From the NCBI RefSeq assembly GCF_011045125.1, contig NZ_JAAKZF010000014.1:1-64000 (forward strand): a stretch of DNA of 64,000 bases. The letters are read 5' to 3'. The notes under the pieces were generated by a model. The model searched no databases. It saw nothing but the letters and a program-made list of their open reading frames with translations, and was not told the origin of the DNA. Made by a program: the position numbers and the translations under genes. The stretch's first letter is position 1. Each line of letters starts with the position of its first letter. This DNA is from Allomesorhizobium camelthorni (GTDB taxonomy: Bacteria > Pseudomonadota > Alphaproteobacteria > Rhizobiales > Rhizobiaceae). Positions 36,559 through 45,849 of this stretch are shown piece by piece.

Positions 36559-36775
36559 GCCGGCCAGGGGCCAAAGCTCAGCCGTTCGTTTCGGTGCCTC
36601 AGTCATTGAAGGTTATCTCGGCAATCCGGCCTGCCGCACGGCCGCGCTCCGCGGCCATCGTCCCCGCCGATGCGACTTGCGACCGTATCGATAAGATCGG
36701 CAAGGTCCGCCTGTTGCTCCGCAACGAGCGAGGCGCCTGCCCATCAGAACTAGATCGGCGAGGTTGCCGGGTACC

Positions 36776-37747
36776 TTATGAAATCGGGAGATGTTCGGAC
36801 GAGTTATCAATCACGATCAAACGACCCGGATCGTTCAAATCGAACTCAACAACGCGTGGCACGAAGAGGCGGGCATAGCGCGAGAAGGCGCTGGTGGGCG
36901 GAAAACGAATCACGGTATTGCATCGCCCAAGTAGATACATCTCGACGAGGGCAGCAAAGCCGCCGTCAGCCCCCAGTGCTGCACTATGTAGAGGCCCGGC
37001 CCGATCCGCCTGGAGGCGTTTCGGGATAGTGAAGAGGTCGGGAAACACGCCTGATAACTCGTTGAGCACCTGCGCGCTGTCCGTACACAAGAAAACCCTT
37101 ACAGGTTTTGGATGCGGCAGCGCTTTGGCTTTATGAATAGCAGTGCATACCTGCCGCAAGGCGAGCTCCGAATCAGCCCAGTAGGGCGCGTGCTCCATAA
37201 TATCTTCGCCGTTGCCGTGCCGGACATGAACCCCGATTATGCTGTTCCCCTTAAAGTGTTCCTGGTAGATGGCTTCAATCCGGGACACAATTTCAGGCCT
37301 TGGTTTGATATTCTGAAAGACCTGTCGTTCGGCATCTTCCCCGCAACGCCACATCAAGCAAGCATCACACACTACGGTGTTGGCTTCATTATCACCTTGG
37401 CCTTCGAAAAGCTCTCTCAGCTCGTCTCGTTCCCGGAAAATCTGTTCATCTGGCCGGTAAACGCAGTCAATCGATGGCTTATTCCACCACGGCGGGAAGA
37501 ACGGCCCAGGAAATGAGAGCTGGTTGATCCGATCGTCGCAAATGACCGGGACGCCAGCGATGTCCTGGATTGGCTCGAAGAACACCGGAAAGGCGTTGGT
37601 AAGGGGTTCATCGAGATAACACGAGCCGCGCCAATCCACCGCTAGCGTCCGCCCCGTCCGCTGCGCGTAGGACCAAGCTGCCGCGAGGGACCATAGGCAA
37701 TCACCGAAACCAGTACGCCGTCGAGATACGACGAATCGATCCTTCAT
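36776..37747 (-). CDS. nodZ: NodZ, Nod-factor alpha-1,6-fucosyltransferase
   Basis: Adds fucose from GDP-fucose to the reducing-end GlcNAc of the Nod factor. 323 residues, close to the family length. Conserved blocks: RFVVSRRRTGFGDCLWSLAA, DWRGSCYLDEPLTNAFPVFF, the GDP-fucose site IIGVHVRHGNGEDIMEHAPY (with the key arginine) and FLCTDSAQVL. ATG 37747 is chosen over the GTG at 37759. It is the last gene of the leftward nod operon, 332 bases after nolO, with a nodA relic in between. The genes for GDP-fucose supply that often accompany it (noeL, nolK) are not in this window. Confidence 0.95.
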   Translation of the reverse strand: MKDRFVVSRRRTGFGDCLWSLAAAWSYAQRTGRTLAVDWRGSCYLDEPLTNAFPVFFEPIQDIAGVPVICDDRINQLSFPGPFFPPWWNKPSIDCVYRPDEQIFRERDELRELFEGQGDNEANTVVCDACLMWRCGEDAERQVFQNIKPRPEIVSRIEAIYQEHFKGNSIIGVHVRHGNGEDIMEHAPYWADSELALRQVCTAIHKAKALPHPKPVRVFLCTDSAQVLNELSGVFPDLFTIPKRLQADRAGPLHSAALGADGGFAALVEMYLLGRCNTVIRFPPTSAFSRYARLFVPRVVEFDLNDPGRLIVIDNSSEHLPIS

Positions 37748-37852
37748 TGAGCCACCCACAAGCTTTTGCGTCCTTCCGGAATACGACAGGGATTAGGAGG
37801 TTAGGGGCAATGTATGGCCTCGCCCGATCCAGTCACGAGCGGTCGCGATTCT

Positions 37853-37990
37853 GGCCAATTGCACCGGCAGAAACTCTTCGTGCACCGCACTGGAATGGAG
37901 GGACCCATTTTGGGCGGAGCCCGTTATGCGTCCAGCGTTTGAATGGTTTGCATTGAAGACCCTGTCGGTCCACACCGACTGCTTGCTGGG
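37853..37990 (-). pseudogene. nodA: nodA internal relic upstream of nodZ
   Basis: On the plus strand 37946-37985 reads GTTTGAATGGTTTGCATTG, AAGACC, CTGTCGGTCC; the intact nodA has CTTCGAATGGTTTTGCGTTG, AAGGCT, CCGGTCGGCC at 44811-44852. Further left, CCAATTGCACCGG echoes CCGATTGCACGGAG at a similar distance. About three quarters of the bases in the best 40 agree, so this is a decayed middle part of nodA. No reading frame is kept. Confidence 0.5.
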
Positions 37991-38078
37991 CGCAATGGAC
38001 ATGTGGCTCTCTTGATGTTCGACGCAAACCGACGTGACCACGGGGCCTGTCTGGAACGGCCTTATTCATCGCAGCCTC

Positions 38079-40124
38079 TTATGCTCGATCCGGCATTTGA
38101 TCGCAGTCTTGGTCCATGCGAGCAGCGTGTGAGGGATGTAGCCGAACACGGCGCTGCTCCCATAGTTCCCGCAATTCTTTGACGAGAGCTTCACGCGCAA
38201 CCTGATCGAAGGTAATCACATCGAGAAGATCTCCGATCACCGCTTCGCCCTCGATACGCATCAGCAGGTCGAACACGTCAGCTGAAATACGAACACCGTC
38301 ACGGTTGGAATGGTTCGCACGGATCTCGCAGACCGTCTCTTGGCGATCTGGCGCTGTGAATGCGCGGGTTTGATGCAGCGATACATAAGGCGGCAATGAA
38401 ACCGCGAGCGCAGTCCAATCCTCCAGCGTTGGAGCCCGCTTTTTGACGAGGAACGACCCGACCACAAGACCATCCAGATCTGTCGTTAAAAATGTGGTGA
38501 TGGCGTCTGCAACCGAGTCCACGATCGGCTCTGCATTGTTGTTAAAGGACGTATTGAGCAGAATTGGAATGCCGGTCCGCTTCTTGAATTCATCAATAAC
38601 ATCCCAGTAGGCCGGATTGGTGTTGCGCGATACCGTTTGCAGCCGAGCCGTACCGTCCACATGCGTGATGGCGCCGAGCAAGTCACGCTTTGAGTCGCGC
38701 ACCCGAACTACGAAATTCATGAAGGGAAATTCGCTCGTACCATCCGGTAGGTCGAAAAATTCGCGCGCATCCTCCTCCAGCACAGACGGCGCGAACGGTC
38801 GATAGCCTTCGCGCTTCTTGACCATTGCGTTGATCCGGTCCTTGTTTGCGGCAGGTCGCGGGTCAGCAAGAATGCTGCGGTTACCAAGGGCACGTGGCCC
38901 GAACTCCGAACGGCCCTGCACCCATCCGATCACGGCGCCATTGACCATCCAGTCGGCTGCGCTGCTTGCCACGTCATCAGTGCGTTCAATATCGAGGTGC
39001 CCGGCCCATGCATTCAGTTCCTGCTCCACCGCGCGGTCGCTCCCGAGATCAGGCCCCCAATAGACCTCCTGCAATCGCTTGCGTGGCGCGGGGCGGCCCA
39101 GCTCGTTTGACACCATTAGTGCGGCGCCCAATGCGCAGCCAGCGTCGTGCGATGCCGGTTGCACGAAGATGTCTTCGAAAAGTCCCGAATACAGCAGTTT
39201 ACCGTTCATGGTGCAGTTGTGGGCTACCCCTCCAGCCAAGCACAACCGCTTCATACCGGTAGTCTCACGATGATGCCGGAGAATATGAAACACGATCCGC
39301 TCCAGCGCTTCCTGCAATGACGCACTTACATCTCGATGCTGCTGGGTGAATGGCATTCCCTTTCGCCTGACCTGGATGTTGCGGAGCAACGTCGGCCCGA
39401 TCCGGTCGAGATGGACGCGGTAACCACCTTCGGCGGAGAGCTCGTAGAACTGCTCGAAGAGTTTGCGATAGGGAACGGGATCCCCGTAGGGGGCAAGCCC
39501 CATCACCTTATATTCATCGAATATGCCGTAGCCGAGATACCGGATCGTCTCGAGATAAAATAGCCCTAGGGAGTTATTCTCCGGGAACGTCTCGATTTGC
39601 GTAACGTCGGTTCCTGCCCCCAGAGCCAAGAGCCCGGAGAGAAAATCACCACCGCCATCAATCGCAAGGATCAGACTTTGTTCGAAGCCGGACATCGCAA
39701 AAGCGCTCACAGCGTGCGCCTGATGGTGACTCACGAATGAGACACGCGAAGCATCGACCTCGAAATCGAACTCCTGCGCCAGTAGCCTCTGCAGCAACAG
39801 TGTGGCATCCAACGGCATGGAGATGTCTGGCTGGGAAACGAACAGGCGTTCGAGCACAGCGTTGCTATAGGCCTCGGTAGCGTAGTACCCGATACGATCG
39901 ATTTCGCTGAGCTGAACGCCAGCGGCTGAAAGACAGTATTGAATCGACTTGCTTGGGAGCTTGTTGGAGTGTTTAATCCGATTGAGGCGTTCTTCTTCTA
40001 CGGCTGCTATCACCTGTCCGTCCCGGACCAGTACCGCAGCGCCATCGTGCAGAAATGTATTCGGAAGCTCGAGTCGGTTTTCATAGACTTTGTCAAGTCC
40101 GCCACTCAATCCTAGGCATAGCAT
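38079..40124 (-). CDS. nolO: NolO, Nod-factor carbamoyltransferase
   Basis: Transfers a carbamoyl group to the non-reducing end of the Nod factor (3-O position in NolO). 681 residues from the ATG at 40124, which follows GGAG; the frame back to 40160 has no such site. The length fits NolO (about 680) rather than NodU (about 560). It has the family motifs HDGAAVLVRDGQVIAAVEEE, FVSHHQAHAVSAFAMSGF, LAIDGGGDFLSGL, LAGGVAHNCTMNGKLLYSG and GRSEFGPRALGNRSILADPR. It lies between nodJ and nodZ in the leftward nod operon. Confidence 0.92.
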   Translation of the reverse strand: MLCLGLSGGLDKVYENRLELPNTFLHDGAAVLVRDGQVIAAVEEERLNRIKHSNKLPSKSIQYCLSAAGVQLSEIDRIGYYATEAYSNAVLERLFVSQPDISMPLDATLLLQRLLAQEFDFEVDASRVSFVSHHQAHAVSAFAMSGFEQSLILAIDGGGDFLSGLLALGAGTDVTQIETFPENNSLGLFYLETIRYLGYGIFDEYKVMGLAPYGDPVPYRKLFEQFYELSAEGGYRVHLDRIGPTLLRNIQVRRKGMPFTQQHRDVSASLQEALERIVFHILRHHRETTGMKRLCLAGGVAHNCTMNGKLLYSGLFEDIFVQPASHDAGCALGAALMVSNELGRPAPRKRLQEVYWGPDLGSDRAVEQELNAWAGHLDIERTDDVASSAADWMVNGAVIGWVQGRSEFGPRALGNRSILADPRPAANKDRINAMVKKREGYRPFAPSVLEEDAREFFDLPDGTSEFPFMNFVVRVRDSKRDLLGAITHVDGTARLQTVSRNTNPAYWDVIDEFKKRTGIPILLNTSFNNNAEPIVDSVADAITTFLTTDLDGLVVGSFLVKKRAPTLEDWTALAVSLPPYVSLHQTRAFTAPDRQETVCEIRANHSNRDGVRISADVFDLLMRIEGEAVIGDLLDVITFDQVAREALVKELRELWEQRRVRLHPSHAARMDQDCDQMPDRA

Positions 40125-40159
40125 CTTGCTTCTCCATTCATCGTAACAAGCAGGCATCA

Positions 40160-40255
40160 TTGGCCTGGCTCAAGACTATTCCACGTAACTAAGCTGCATT
40201 GTCGCTGATCGCCGCAATGGCCAGTCGGACGTCACCAACATCAAGAAGTCTTGCG
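40160..40255 (-). pseudogene. nodC: Relic joint: nodC tail plus nodS start, between nodJ and nolO
   Basis: Read on the minus strand, this stretch repeats the end of nodC and the nodC-nodS spacer found at 42280-42350: ...TTGGTGACGTCCGACTG (nodC: TTGGTGACATCTGACTG, both coding LVTSD), GCAGCGA-like bases, then GTGGAATAGTCTTGAGCCAGG (nodS: GTGGATAAGTCTTGAGCCAGG). It shows that nolO once followed a nodC/nodS joint directly. Confidence 0.7.
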
Positions 40256-41044
40256 TCAACGCATCAGGCGTCGACGAAACAGCACCGCTGATAGGAAGAG
40301 CGGCAATATCGCGTACGCGCAAAGTGCGCCGATGTGCAGGCCGACGCTGCCGGCTGGGCGGCCAAGCATCGCCGGACGAATGAGGTCGATCGAATGCGCC
40401 AGCGGCAAGAAGTGTCCTACCTGCTGAACGGCGTCGGGCAGTTGGGTGGCGGGAAAGATTGCGCCGCAAAGGAGCAGCATCGGTGTGAGGACGAGTGTCT
40501 GATAGAACACGAAATAGTCGTGGCTGGGCGCAAGTGCTATGACGACCATCGCCAAGCTCGCGAAGGCGAAGCCAGTGAGGGCGATCGCTGGCAGTGCATA
40601 GAGGATGGCAGGCCACGTGGCATAGCCCAGCGTGGCGGCAACAACCGCAATTGCGATGCCGGCTAGACAAGCCTTGGTGGCTGCCCAAGCCAATTCGCCG
40701 AGCACGATATCGCCGAGCGTCAGTTGCGTGCAGAGAATTGCTTCCCAGGTACGCTGAGTGTGCATTCGCGCGAAAGTCGCATAAATCGTTTCGAAGGTCC
40801 CGGCAGTCATCGCGCTCGTCGCGACCATGCCAGCTGCCAGAAACGCGATGTACGAAGTGCCATCAACGCGACCTACGATCATTCCCAAGCCAAAGCCGAG
40901 GCCGAACAGGTAGATTATAGGATCGGCGAGGTTGCCCAGGATCGTTACAAGCGCAACTTTCTTCCACGCCAGGAGGTTGCGGCGCCATACCGCGACCCAG
41001 TTCCACGCGTTGGCCGGCAGAACCGCCGCATAACCTTCACCCAT
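40256..41044 (-). CDS. nodJ: NodJ, Nod-factor export permease
   Basis: Membrane partner of the NodI ATPase in Nod-factor secretion. 262 residues from the ATG at 41044 ([20 protein letters not shown]), nine bases after GGAG; the overlapping ATG at 41050 is an alternative. Six hydrophobic segments of the ABC-2 type, with [19 protein letters not shown] and [20 protein letters not shown]. It follows nodI with practically no gap. A nodC/nodS relic lies just after it. Confidence 0.94.
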   Translation of the reverse strand: MGEGYAAVLPANAWNWVAVWRRNLLAWKKVALVTILGNLADPIIYLFGLGFGLGMIVGRVDGTSYIAFLAAGMVATSAMTAGTFETIYATFARMHTQRTWEAILCTQLTLGDIVLGELAWAATKACLAGIAIAVVAATLGYATWPAILYALPAIALTGFAFASLAMVVIALAPSHDYFVFYQTLVLTPMLLLCGAIFPATQLPDAVQQVGHFLPLAHSIDLIRPAMLGRPAGSVGLHIGALCAYAILPLFLSAVLFRRRLMR

Positions 41045-41046
41045 GT

Positions 41047-41961
41047 TCATTTCTCCAACTCGCGCCCGGTCAGCCGCAAAAAGACATCCTCCAGATTCGG
41101 GGGGCGCTGCAGAAGCCGCAGATCCTCGCGCCCGCGAAGTTGCAACCGCACATGCTCTGGATCGGGCGCATAGCAAAAGAGCGTCTCGCCGCTGACCTCG
41201 ATACGCTTCGCGTACGGCTTGATCAGCGAACTCAACTCATGCGGATTGCCACCATAGATCTCGATCACTTGGCACCCGATCTGCTCGTCGATCAGCGCAT
41301 GAGGTCGGCCTTCGGCGACGTTGCGCCCACCCACGAGCACGCACAGCCGGTCACACAAGCGCTCCGCCTCTTCCATGAAGTGGGTGGTCAAAATAATCGT
41401 CTTGCCACGCGCCAACAGTGAGCGCAGGCGCTCCCAGATCAGGTGGCGCGCGTGCGGATCGAGGCCGGTGGTCGGCTCGTCCATTACCAGCAGCTGCGGA
41501 TCATTGACCAGCGCACGCGCAAGCGTCAGACGCCGCTTCATGCCGCCGGATAGTTCGGCAACCCGCGCATCTGCCTTGTTCTCGAGGTTAGCGAATTCGA
41601 GCAGCGACGGAATTTTCGCTTCGACCTCGCGTGTGCTCATGCCGAAGTAGCGCCCGAACACCAACAAGTTCTCGCGTACTGTGAACGCGAGGTCAAGGTT
41701 GTCGAATTGAGGGACCACGCCGATACGCTTGCGTGCCAAGCGAGCGCGCGCCGGCACAGGCACGCCGAGCACCGTGATCTCACCCGCTGCAGGCCGCGCC
41801 ATGCCGAGAAGCATGCGCGTAATCGTGCTTTTGCCCGCGCCGTTCGGTCCCAGCAGGCCAAAGCACTCCCCCGGCGCGACGGTGAACGACAGGCCGTCGA
41901 CAACAGTTTTGCCGCCATATGACTTCGTTACGCCGGCAAAGCCGACTGCTACGCTTGACAT
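41047..41961 (-). CDS. nodI: NodI, Nod-factor export ATPase
   Basis: ATP-binding subunit of the NodIJ exporter. 304 residues with Walker [11 protein letters not shown]-loop PQFDNLD, signature [16 protein letters not shown], Walker [13 protein letters not shown] and switch His in TTHFMEEAE. The start codon lies inside the end of the nodS relic frame (overlap 13 bases), so translation may be coupled to it. It forms a tight pair with nodJ. Confidence 0.95.
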   Translation of the reverse strand: MSSVAVGFAGVTKSYGGKTVVDGLSFTVAPGECFGLLGPNGAGKSTITRMLLGMARPAAGEITVLGVPVPARARLARKRIGVVPQFDNLDLAFTVRENLLVFGRYFGMSTREVEAKIPSLLEFANLENKADARVAELSGGMKRRLTLARALVNDPQLLVMDEPTTGLDPHARHLIWERLRSLLARGKTIILTTHFMEEAERLCDRLCVLVGGRNVAEGRPHALIDEQIGCQVIEIYGGNPHELSSLIKPYAKRIEVSGETLFCYAPDPEHVRLQLRGREDLRLLQRPPNLEDVFLRLTGRELEK

Positions 41962-42287
41962 GCGCTCATCTCAGCTGAAGAACGCACCTCGATCGACGAG
42001 GGTTCGCTTCCAAGCGCTTTGGTGAACATCAGGCCGTCGCACCATATGTGTTCAATGCGTCCGCCCAGCGCGCGCGGTGCGCGCTCGGCGCGCCCGGTAA
42101 GAAAAACCAAGGGTTTGTTGCTGGTGAGGAGTGTAGCGAGCTGCCGCATACTGCAGGGCGCAGCCTCCCGCGACAGGCGGCGCATTTGCGTGTGGCGCTC
42201 CCGCTCGAACGGATTACTGCCGAGCTGCCACGGATCGTCTGCGACCAATTCCCGATTCAACAGTTGATACTTTGTATCCTGGCTCAA
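41949..42287 (-). pseudogene. nodS: nodS relic (N-terminus only)
   Basis: 112-codon frame. The first ~35 residues (YQLLNRELVADDPWQLGSNP, then FERERHTQMRRLSR) match the N-terminus of NodS, the Nod-factor N-methyltransferase. After that the sequence turns to an unrelated stretch (LATLLTSNKPLVFLTGRAER...), and the S-adenosylmethionine site (EVGCAAGAFT in NodS) is missing. NodS has about 200 residues, so it cannot methylate. The remaining frame sits between nodC and nodI and still overlaps the nodI start. Confidence 0.75.
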
Positions 42288-42314
42288 GACTTATCCACCT
42301 AGGTAACGTTACGA

Positions 42315-43673
42315 TCAATCGTCGCTGCAAACGCAGTCAGATGTCACCAATGTCGAAGGATCCCGCGCCAACTTGAGCTTGCGACGTGGCACCGCATTTT
42401 CCGACAATTCTGTAGTGCTTGATCCAGCGATGGGGTTTTGCATGGCGACCTGTTTCCCGCCCTGGTTCGGTCCGTTGGCAGGAGAGCTTCGCGACAGCCA
42501 ATCGCTATTGCTCAACGTACACAACGCATAAGCTTTCAAGGGAAGTAGGAGGAAGATGTTGATGAGTGTGTGCAGCGAGAAGCCGAGAAATCGAAGTTCG
42601 CGAGCACGAAGCGCTGCCACGCTGCAGCGAATTATGGTCATGGATGCAATCACTAGGGCAGTCGACCAGGGCACTGTGGCAGTCAGTGCGAACTGCGTGA
42701 GTCCAGCCAATACCGACAGGGCGAGCAATAGCGGGCCGAGATTCTGTCCGACCACATCCAGCGTTATATAGCGATCGAGGCTTGGCAGTAGGCGCAGCGC
42801 CAGCAAAGTGTCTCGGAATGTGCTTCGAGCCCAGCGGAGTTGTTGGCGCAGATAGGGTGCTAGCCGATCCGGAACGACTGTTGCGGCGATGGCGTCCGGA
42901 ACGTATTCGGTTCGAAGTCCTGCTTTCAGCATGAGGATCGTGAGATGGCGATCCTCACCGAAGTCGCTTGGCTTCCCCCGAAACAGTTGCGTCTCGTATT
43001 GATCCAGCAGCAAAACGAGCGCGGAGCGACGGTACATAGCACATGGGCCGCAGCAGCACATAACGGCACCAAAGCGAGCCTGTGCCGCGCGCTCCTCATT
43101 GCAAGCCAGCCAGTACTCCATATCGATCAACCGAGTCAGCCAGGTGTCGCTCCGGTTGCTGGCTATCAACTGACCCATGGCCGCCCCGACGGCAGGATCT
43201 TGCATCTTCAGTGCAAGCTTTGTGACGACATTGGATGCGATCGTCGTGTCGGAGTCGACGTTGAGCACCAAATCTCCAGATGAGCGCCGTATCGCGGCGA
43301 TCTGCGCCTTGCGCTTACCAACGTTCTTGGGGAGCAGAATGAAATTGAATCTCGGGTCACCCGCAAAGGCGTCGTGCACAGTTACAACAGCGTCGCGATT
43401 TGCAGAACCGTCATCAATTACATAGACGTGCAGTTTTCCGGCATATTGTTGACTTGCAATGGACGCTAGGCATGCCGAGAGCGCGCTCGGATCCTCGTTG
43501 AAGCAGGGGACGATGACATCCACGCTCGGCAGAAGGTCGAAACCGACCGGGTCTTCCGACGCCGGTGAACGGCCTATCGGCAAAGCATAAGCCGTCTGCA
43601 TGCTTTTATAGACAGCCGAGAGCAGCGCATAACACGAGATGGCGACAGTGCTGGTTGTATCAAGCAGGTTCAT
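42315..43673 (-). CDS. nodC: NodC, chitin oligosaccharide synthase
   Basis: Polymerises UDP-GlcNAc into the chitin backbone of the Nod factor at the inner membrane. 452 residues, family 2 glycosyltransferase. An N-terminal membrane segment is followed by VDVIVPCFNEDPSALSACLA, VIDDGSANRD, LNVDSDTTIA, GEDRHLTILML and RQQLRWARSTFRDT (the QxxRW motif), then C-terminal membrane segments (LLALSVLAGLTQFALTA and later). The end LVTSDCVCSDD is repeated in part at 40160-40255. It lies 15 bases after nodB. Confidence 0.96.
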   Translation of the reverse strand: MNLLDTTSTVAISCYALLSAVYKSMQTAYALPIGRSPASEDPVGFDLLPSVDVIVPCFNEDPSALSACLASIASQQYAGKLHVYVIDDGSANRDAVVTVHDAFAGDPRFNFILLPKNVGKRKAQIAAIRRSSGDLVLNVDSDTTIASNVVTKLALKMQDPAVGAAMGQLIASNRSDTWLTRLIDMEYWLACNEERAAQARFGAVMCCCGPCAMYRRSALVLLLDQYETQLFRGKPSDFGEDRHLTILMLKAGLRTEYVPDAIAATVVPDRLAPYLRQQLRWARSTFRDTLLALRLLPSLDRYITLDVVGQNLGPLLLALSVLAGLTQFALTATVPWSTALVIASMTIIRCSVAALRARELRFLGFSLHTLINIFLLLPLKAYALCTLSNSDWLSRSSPANGPNQGGKQVAMQNPIAGSSTTELSENAVPRRKLKLARDPSTLVTSDCVCSDD

Positions 43674-43688
43674 AGGATGCCGATTTGT

Positions 43689-44348
43689 TCAGTGATGTTG
43701 GGGAAGCGAGCGGATTACAAATCCGCGGTCATGCAATGCTGAAATCAGACGGGACAGCGCAGTGACCGTCTGGTCGCGCAGACCGGCGTCGGTGCATTGT
43801 CTCAATTCGTCGGGAGGGCATCCGTCGTGCAAGAGCGCAATTGCGCCCGGCCGGACAGAGGCGAGCACTGTATCAACAATCGCGTCGACGCCAGGGCGAG
43901 ACCAATCGCGAGGGTCTACGGACCAGTGGAGGGCCGCGAGTCCGGCGATCTCTGACGCTGTGAAGACGTCTTCGCTCCAGGCACCGTAGGGCGCGCGAAT
44001 ATAGCGCACCGAGGCCTGTGGGCACGCCGTCATGATAGCCTTGTTCGTCTCATATATCTCGCGTTGCACTTCCCCGAAGCCGCATTTGGACAGATCCGGA
44101 TGAGTCATCGTGTGGTTGCCTACCTCGTGCCCTTCCGCAATCATTCGTCGGATGAGCTTCGGCTGGTCTGCCGCGTAGGCGCCGATGACGAAGAAAGTCG
44201 CCGGCACCCCCTGTTCTGCCAACACATCGAGAATCTCCGGTGTGAAAAGCGGATTGGGACCGTCGTCAAACGTCAGATAAACGCTGCGATGGCTGGCGCC
44301 GTCAGAGCACTCACTGCGCACTTTGTATAAGCAGCCGACGTGCGTCAT
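43689..44348 (-). CDS. nodB: NodB, chitooligosaccharide deacetylase
   Basis: Removes the acetyl group from the non-reducing GlcNAc so that NodA can attach the fatty acid. 219 residues, polysaccharide deacetylase (NodB homology) fold with all motifs: TFDDGPNP (metal Asp and catalytic base), HTMTHPD (metal His pair), RAPYGAW, DPRDW and LLHDG. Its ATG overlaps the nodA stop by four bases (ATGA), so the two are co-translated. It stands between nodA and nodC, in the classical nodABC order. Confidence 0.96.
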   Translation of the reverse strand: MTHVGCLYKVRSECSDGASHRSVYLTFDDGPNPLFTPEILDVLAEQGVPATFFVIGAYAADQPKLIRRMIAEGHEVGNHTMTHPDLSKCGFGEVQREIYETNKAIMTACPQASVRYIRAPYGAWSEDVFTASEIAGLAALHWSVDPRDWSRPGVDAIVDTVLASVRPGAIALLHDGCPPDELRQCTDAGLRDQTVTALSRLISALHDRGFVIRSLPQHH

Positions 44349-44935
44349 AGCTCCGGCCCGTTCCGATCAATGATGGCACTGGTCGGCCATTCGCTCATCG
44401 GCCGCGCAATCGGCATAACCACGACGAGAACGTCCTCCACGCGCGTGGCCGGCAGGTGGAGATGCACCTGCGGGTGGGTCGACCGTACGCAAACGCCTGA
44501 CACGACGGTCATCAGGCCGTGTCTGCCAAACCTCTCAAGATGGTTCCGCAGCGCGTGCCGAACCGTGCCGAAGCCGAATGGAACCCCAAGCTCGTGCAGT
44601 ACTGGACTCATGACGTGGATTGAACGGGCGATCCCGAGCCCCTCCAGATCCGGACGTACCCCGTACAATCCTAGTTCAGCCACTAGCAGATCGACCGCGC
44701 CAACCTTGATGAACCGACGCAGCAGGCCCAGATGGGCCGCTATACCTTTTGAGTCATAGCCGATTGCACGGAGCTCTGGCCTCGCACCCACCCAACTCCG
44801 ATTGCCTTCGAATGGTTTTGCGTTGAAGGCTCCGGTCGGCCCATAGGTCTTTCGAAAGAAATCGGCGAGTTCGACATGGTCAGCCACTTGCAACTCATTT
44901 TCCCAGCAAAGCCTCCACTGCACCTGAGAGCGCAT
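44345..44935 (-). CDS. nodA: NodA, Nod-factor N-acyltransferase
   Basis: Attaches the fatty acyl chain to the deacetylated chitin oligomer. 196 residues, the exact usual NodA length, starting at ATG 44935, eight bases after AAGGAGG. Conserved blocks: [96 protein letters not shown]. It is first in the operon; nod box 5 lies about 230 bases upstream. Pieces of a second and third nodA exist at 3301 and 37853. Confidence 0.97.
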   Translation of the reverse strand: MRSQVQWRLCWENELQVADHVELADFFRKTYGPTGAFNAKPFEGNRSWVGARPELRAIGYDSKGIAAHLGLLRRFIKVGAVDLLVAELGLYGVRPDLEGLGIARSIHVMSPVLHELGVPFGFGTVRHALRNHLERFGRHGLMTVVSGVCVRSTHPQVHLHLPATRVEDVLVVVMPIARPMSEWPTSAIIDRNGPEL

Positions 44936-45162
44936 GCAAAGACCTCCTTTATGATGTCTTCTTGAGGGACGAAGCAGCGGCCATATTGTGCACGCCATCC
45001 GCGGTCGTCAGTGATCGTGAGGCTAGCCAATTTGGCTGGCGGATTCTTGGATGCGTCGCGTTCCATAGCTTATGGACATTCTCAATACTTCCGTCCTTCT
45101 GTGCAGCTCGCAACTTTCACGTCGATACACTTAGTTTCGTGTTGGCTAATGGAGCATTTCGA

Positions 45163-45211
45163 AAGATCGGTAAAATCGATTGTTTTTATACGGCCTATCC
45201 ACCCTGTGGAT
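45163..45211 (-). promoter_or_regulatory. nod box 5, promoter of the nodABC operon
   Basis: On the minus strand: ATCCACAGGGTGGATAGG, CCGTATAAAAACAATCG, ATTTTACCGATC. The second half keeps ACAATCGATTTTACC exactly. It points left to nodA. The leader of about 230 bases holds no gene. Confidence 0.9.
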
Positions 45212-45447
45212 GTCATGCGTAACGGCGGCGGCTTGCGATCGAACTGAGCCAGCCGGCCATGAACTCAACCGTCGCCCGGTTACATCTCTATTTCCGCGGG
45301 CGGATTTGGCTGAAGCGGCGCACGGATATTCCCAGAAGGATATCGATGCAGACGCGGTGATGCGGGTGACAAGCCCGACGAGTTGAAGAGAACCCGATCG
45401 GCTCTGATGGGGCCCGCAAGCGCTTCTGCTGGTTTGCGCGGCCTGCC

Positions 45448-45555
45448 TTACTCAACCAGGAACATCACCTGGTAAAGGTCACCGATGATATCCTCCTGCG
45501 GATGCTCAAGCCCGACCAAGATCCGCAGCAGCCCGCCGGAGCCAGCTTGGCCCTT
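45448..45555 (-). pseudogene. 3' relic of the Cys/Met PLP enzyme gene
   Basis: A minus-strand frame ends GGLLRILVGLEHPQEDIIGD, then LYQVMFLVE; the intact enzyme at 24953 ends AGLLRISVGLEHPQDIIDDL, CQALAVAE. Similarity extends downstream of the stop (GCTTC..TGGTTTGCGC) and ends upstream of this block. It is only the last ~30 codons of a second copy. Confidence 0.7.
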
Positions 45556-45849
45556 CGACAGAACGTCTCCACCGAGTGTCCGTCGCCGTGCCTGCTTCCG
45601 CGCTCCGTGTGTCAGGATGACAGCCCCAACCGGGAGACACCTCCTGCCCCGGAGCTGACCTGATCGACATGGCCATCTTTTGCGAGTTTGCCTAATCCAG
45701 TCGGCGATCCTGCACACGGGCGAATGTCGCAATTCAAGCCCTCGCGGCCATACCGGCTGAGACTTTGTGTGCAGCCGAAGTGTTCTTAGAGTTGCTTCTC
45801 ACCGCTTTCGACGGCCCGCTGAGGAGTCAAACGCCGTTCTGGCCTCTCA

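Noticed and set aside
38079-40124. Calling this gene nodU
   Set aside because: NodU has about 560 residues; 681 residues and the long C-terminal part fit NolO.
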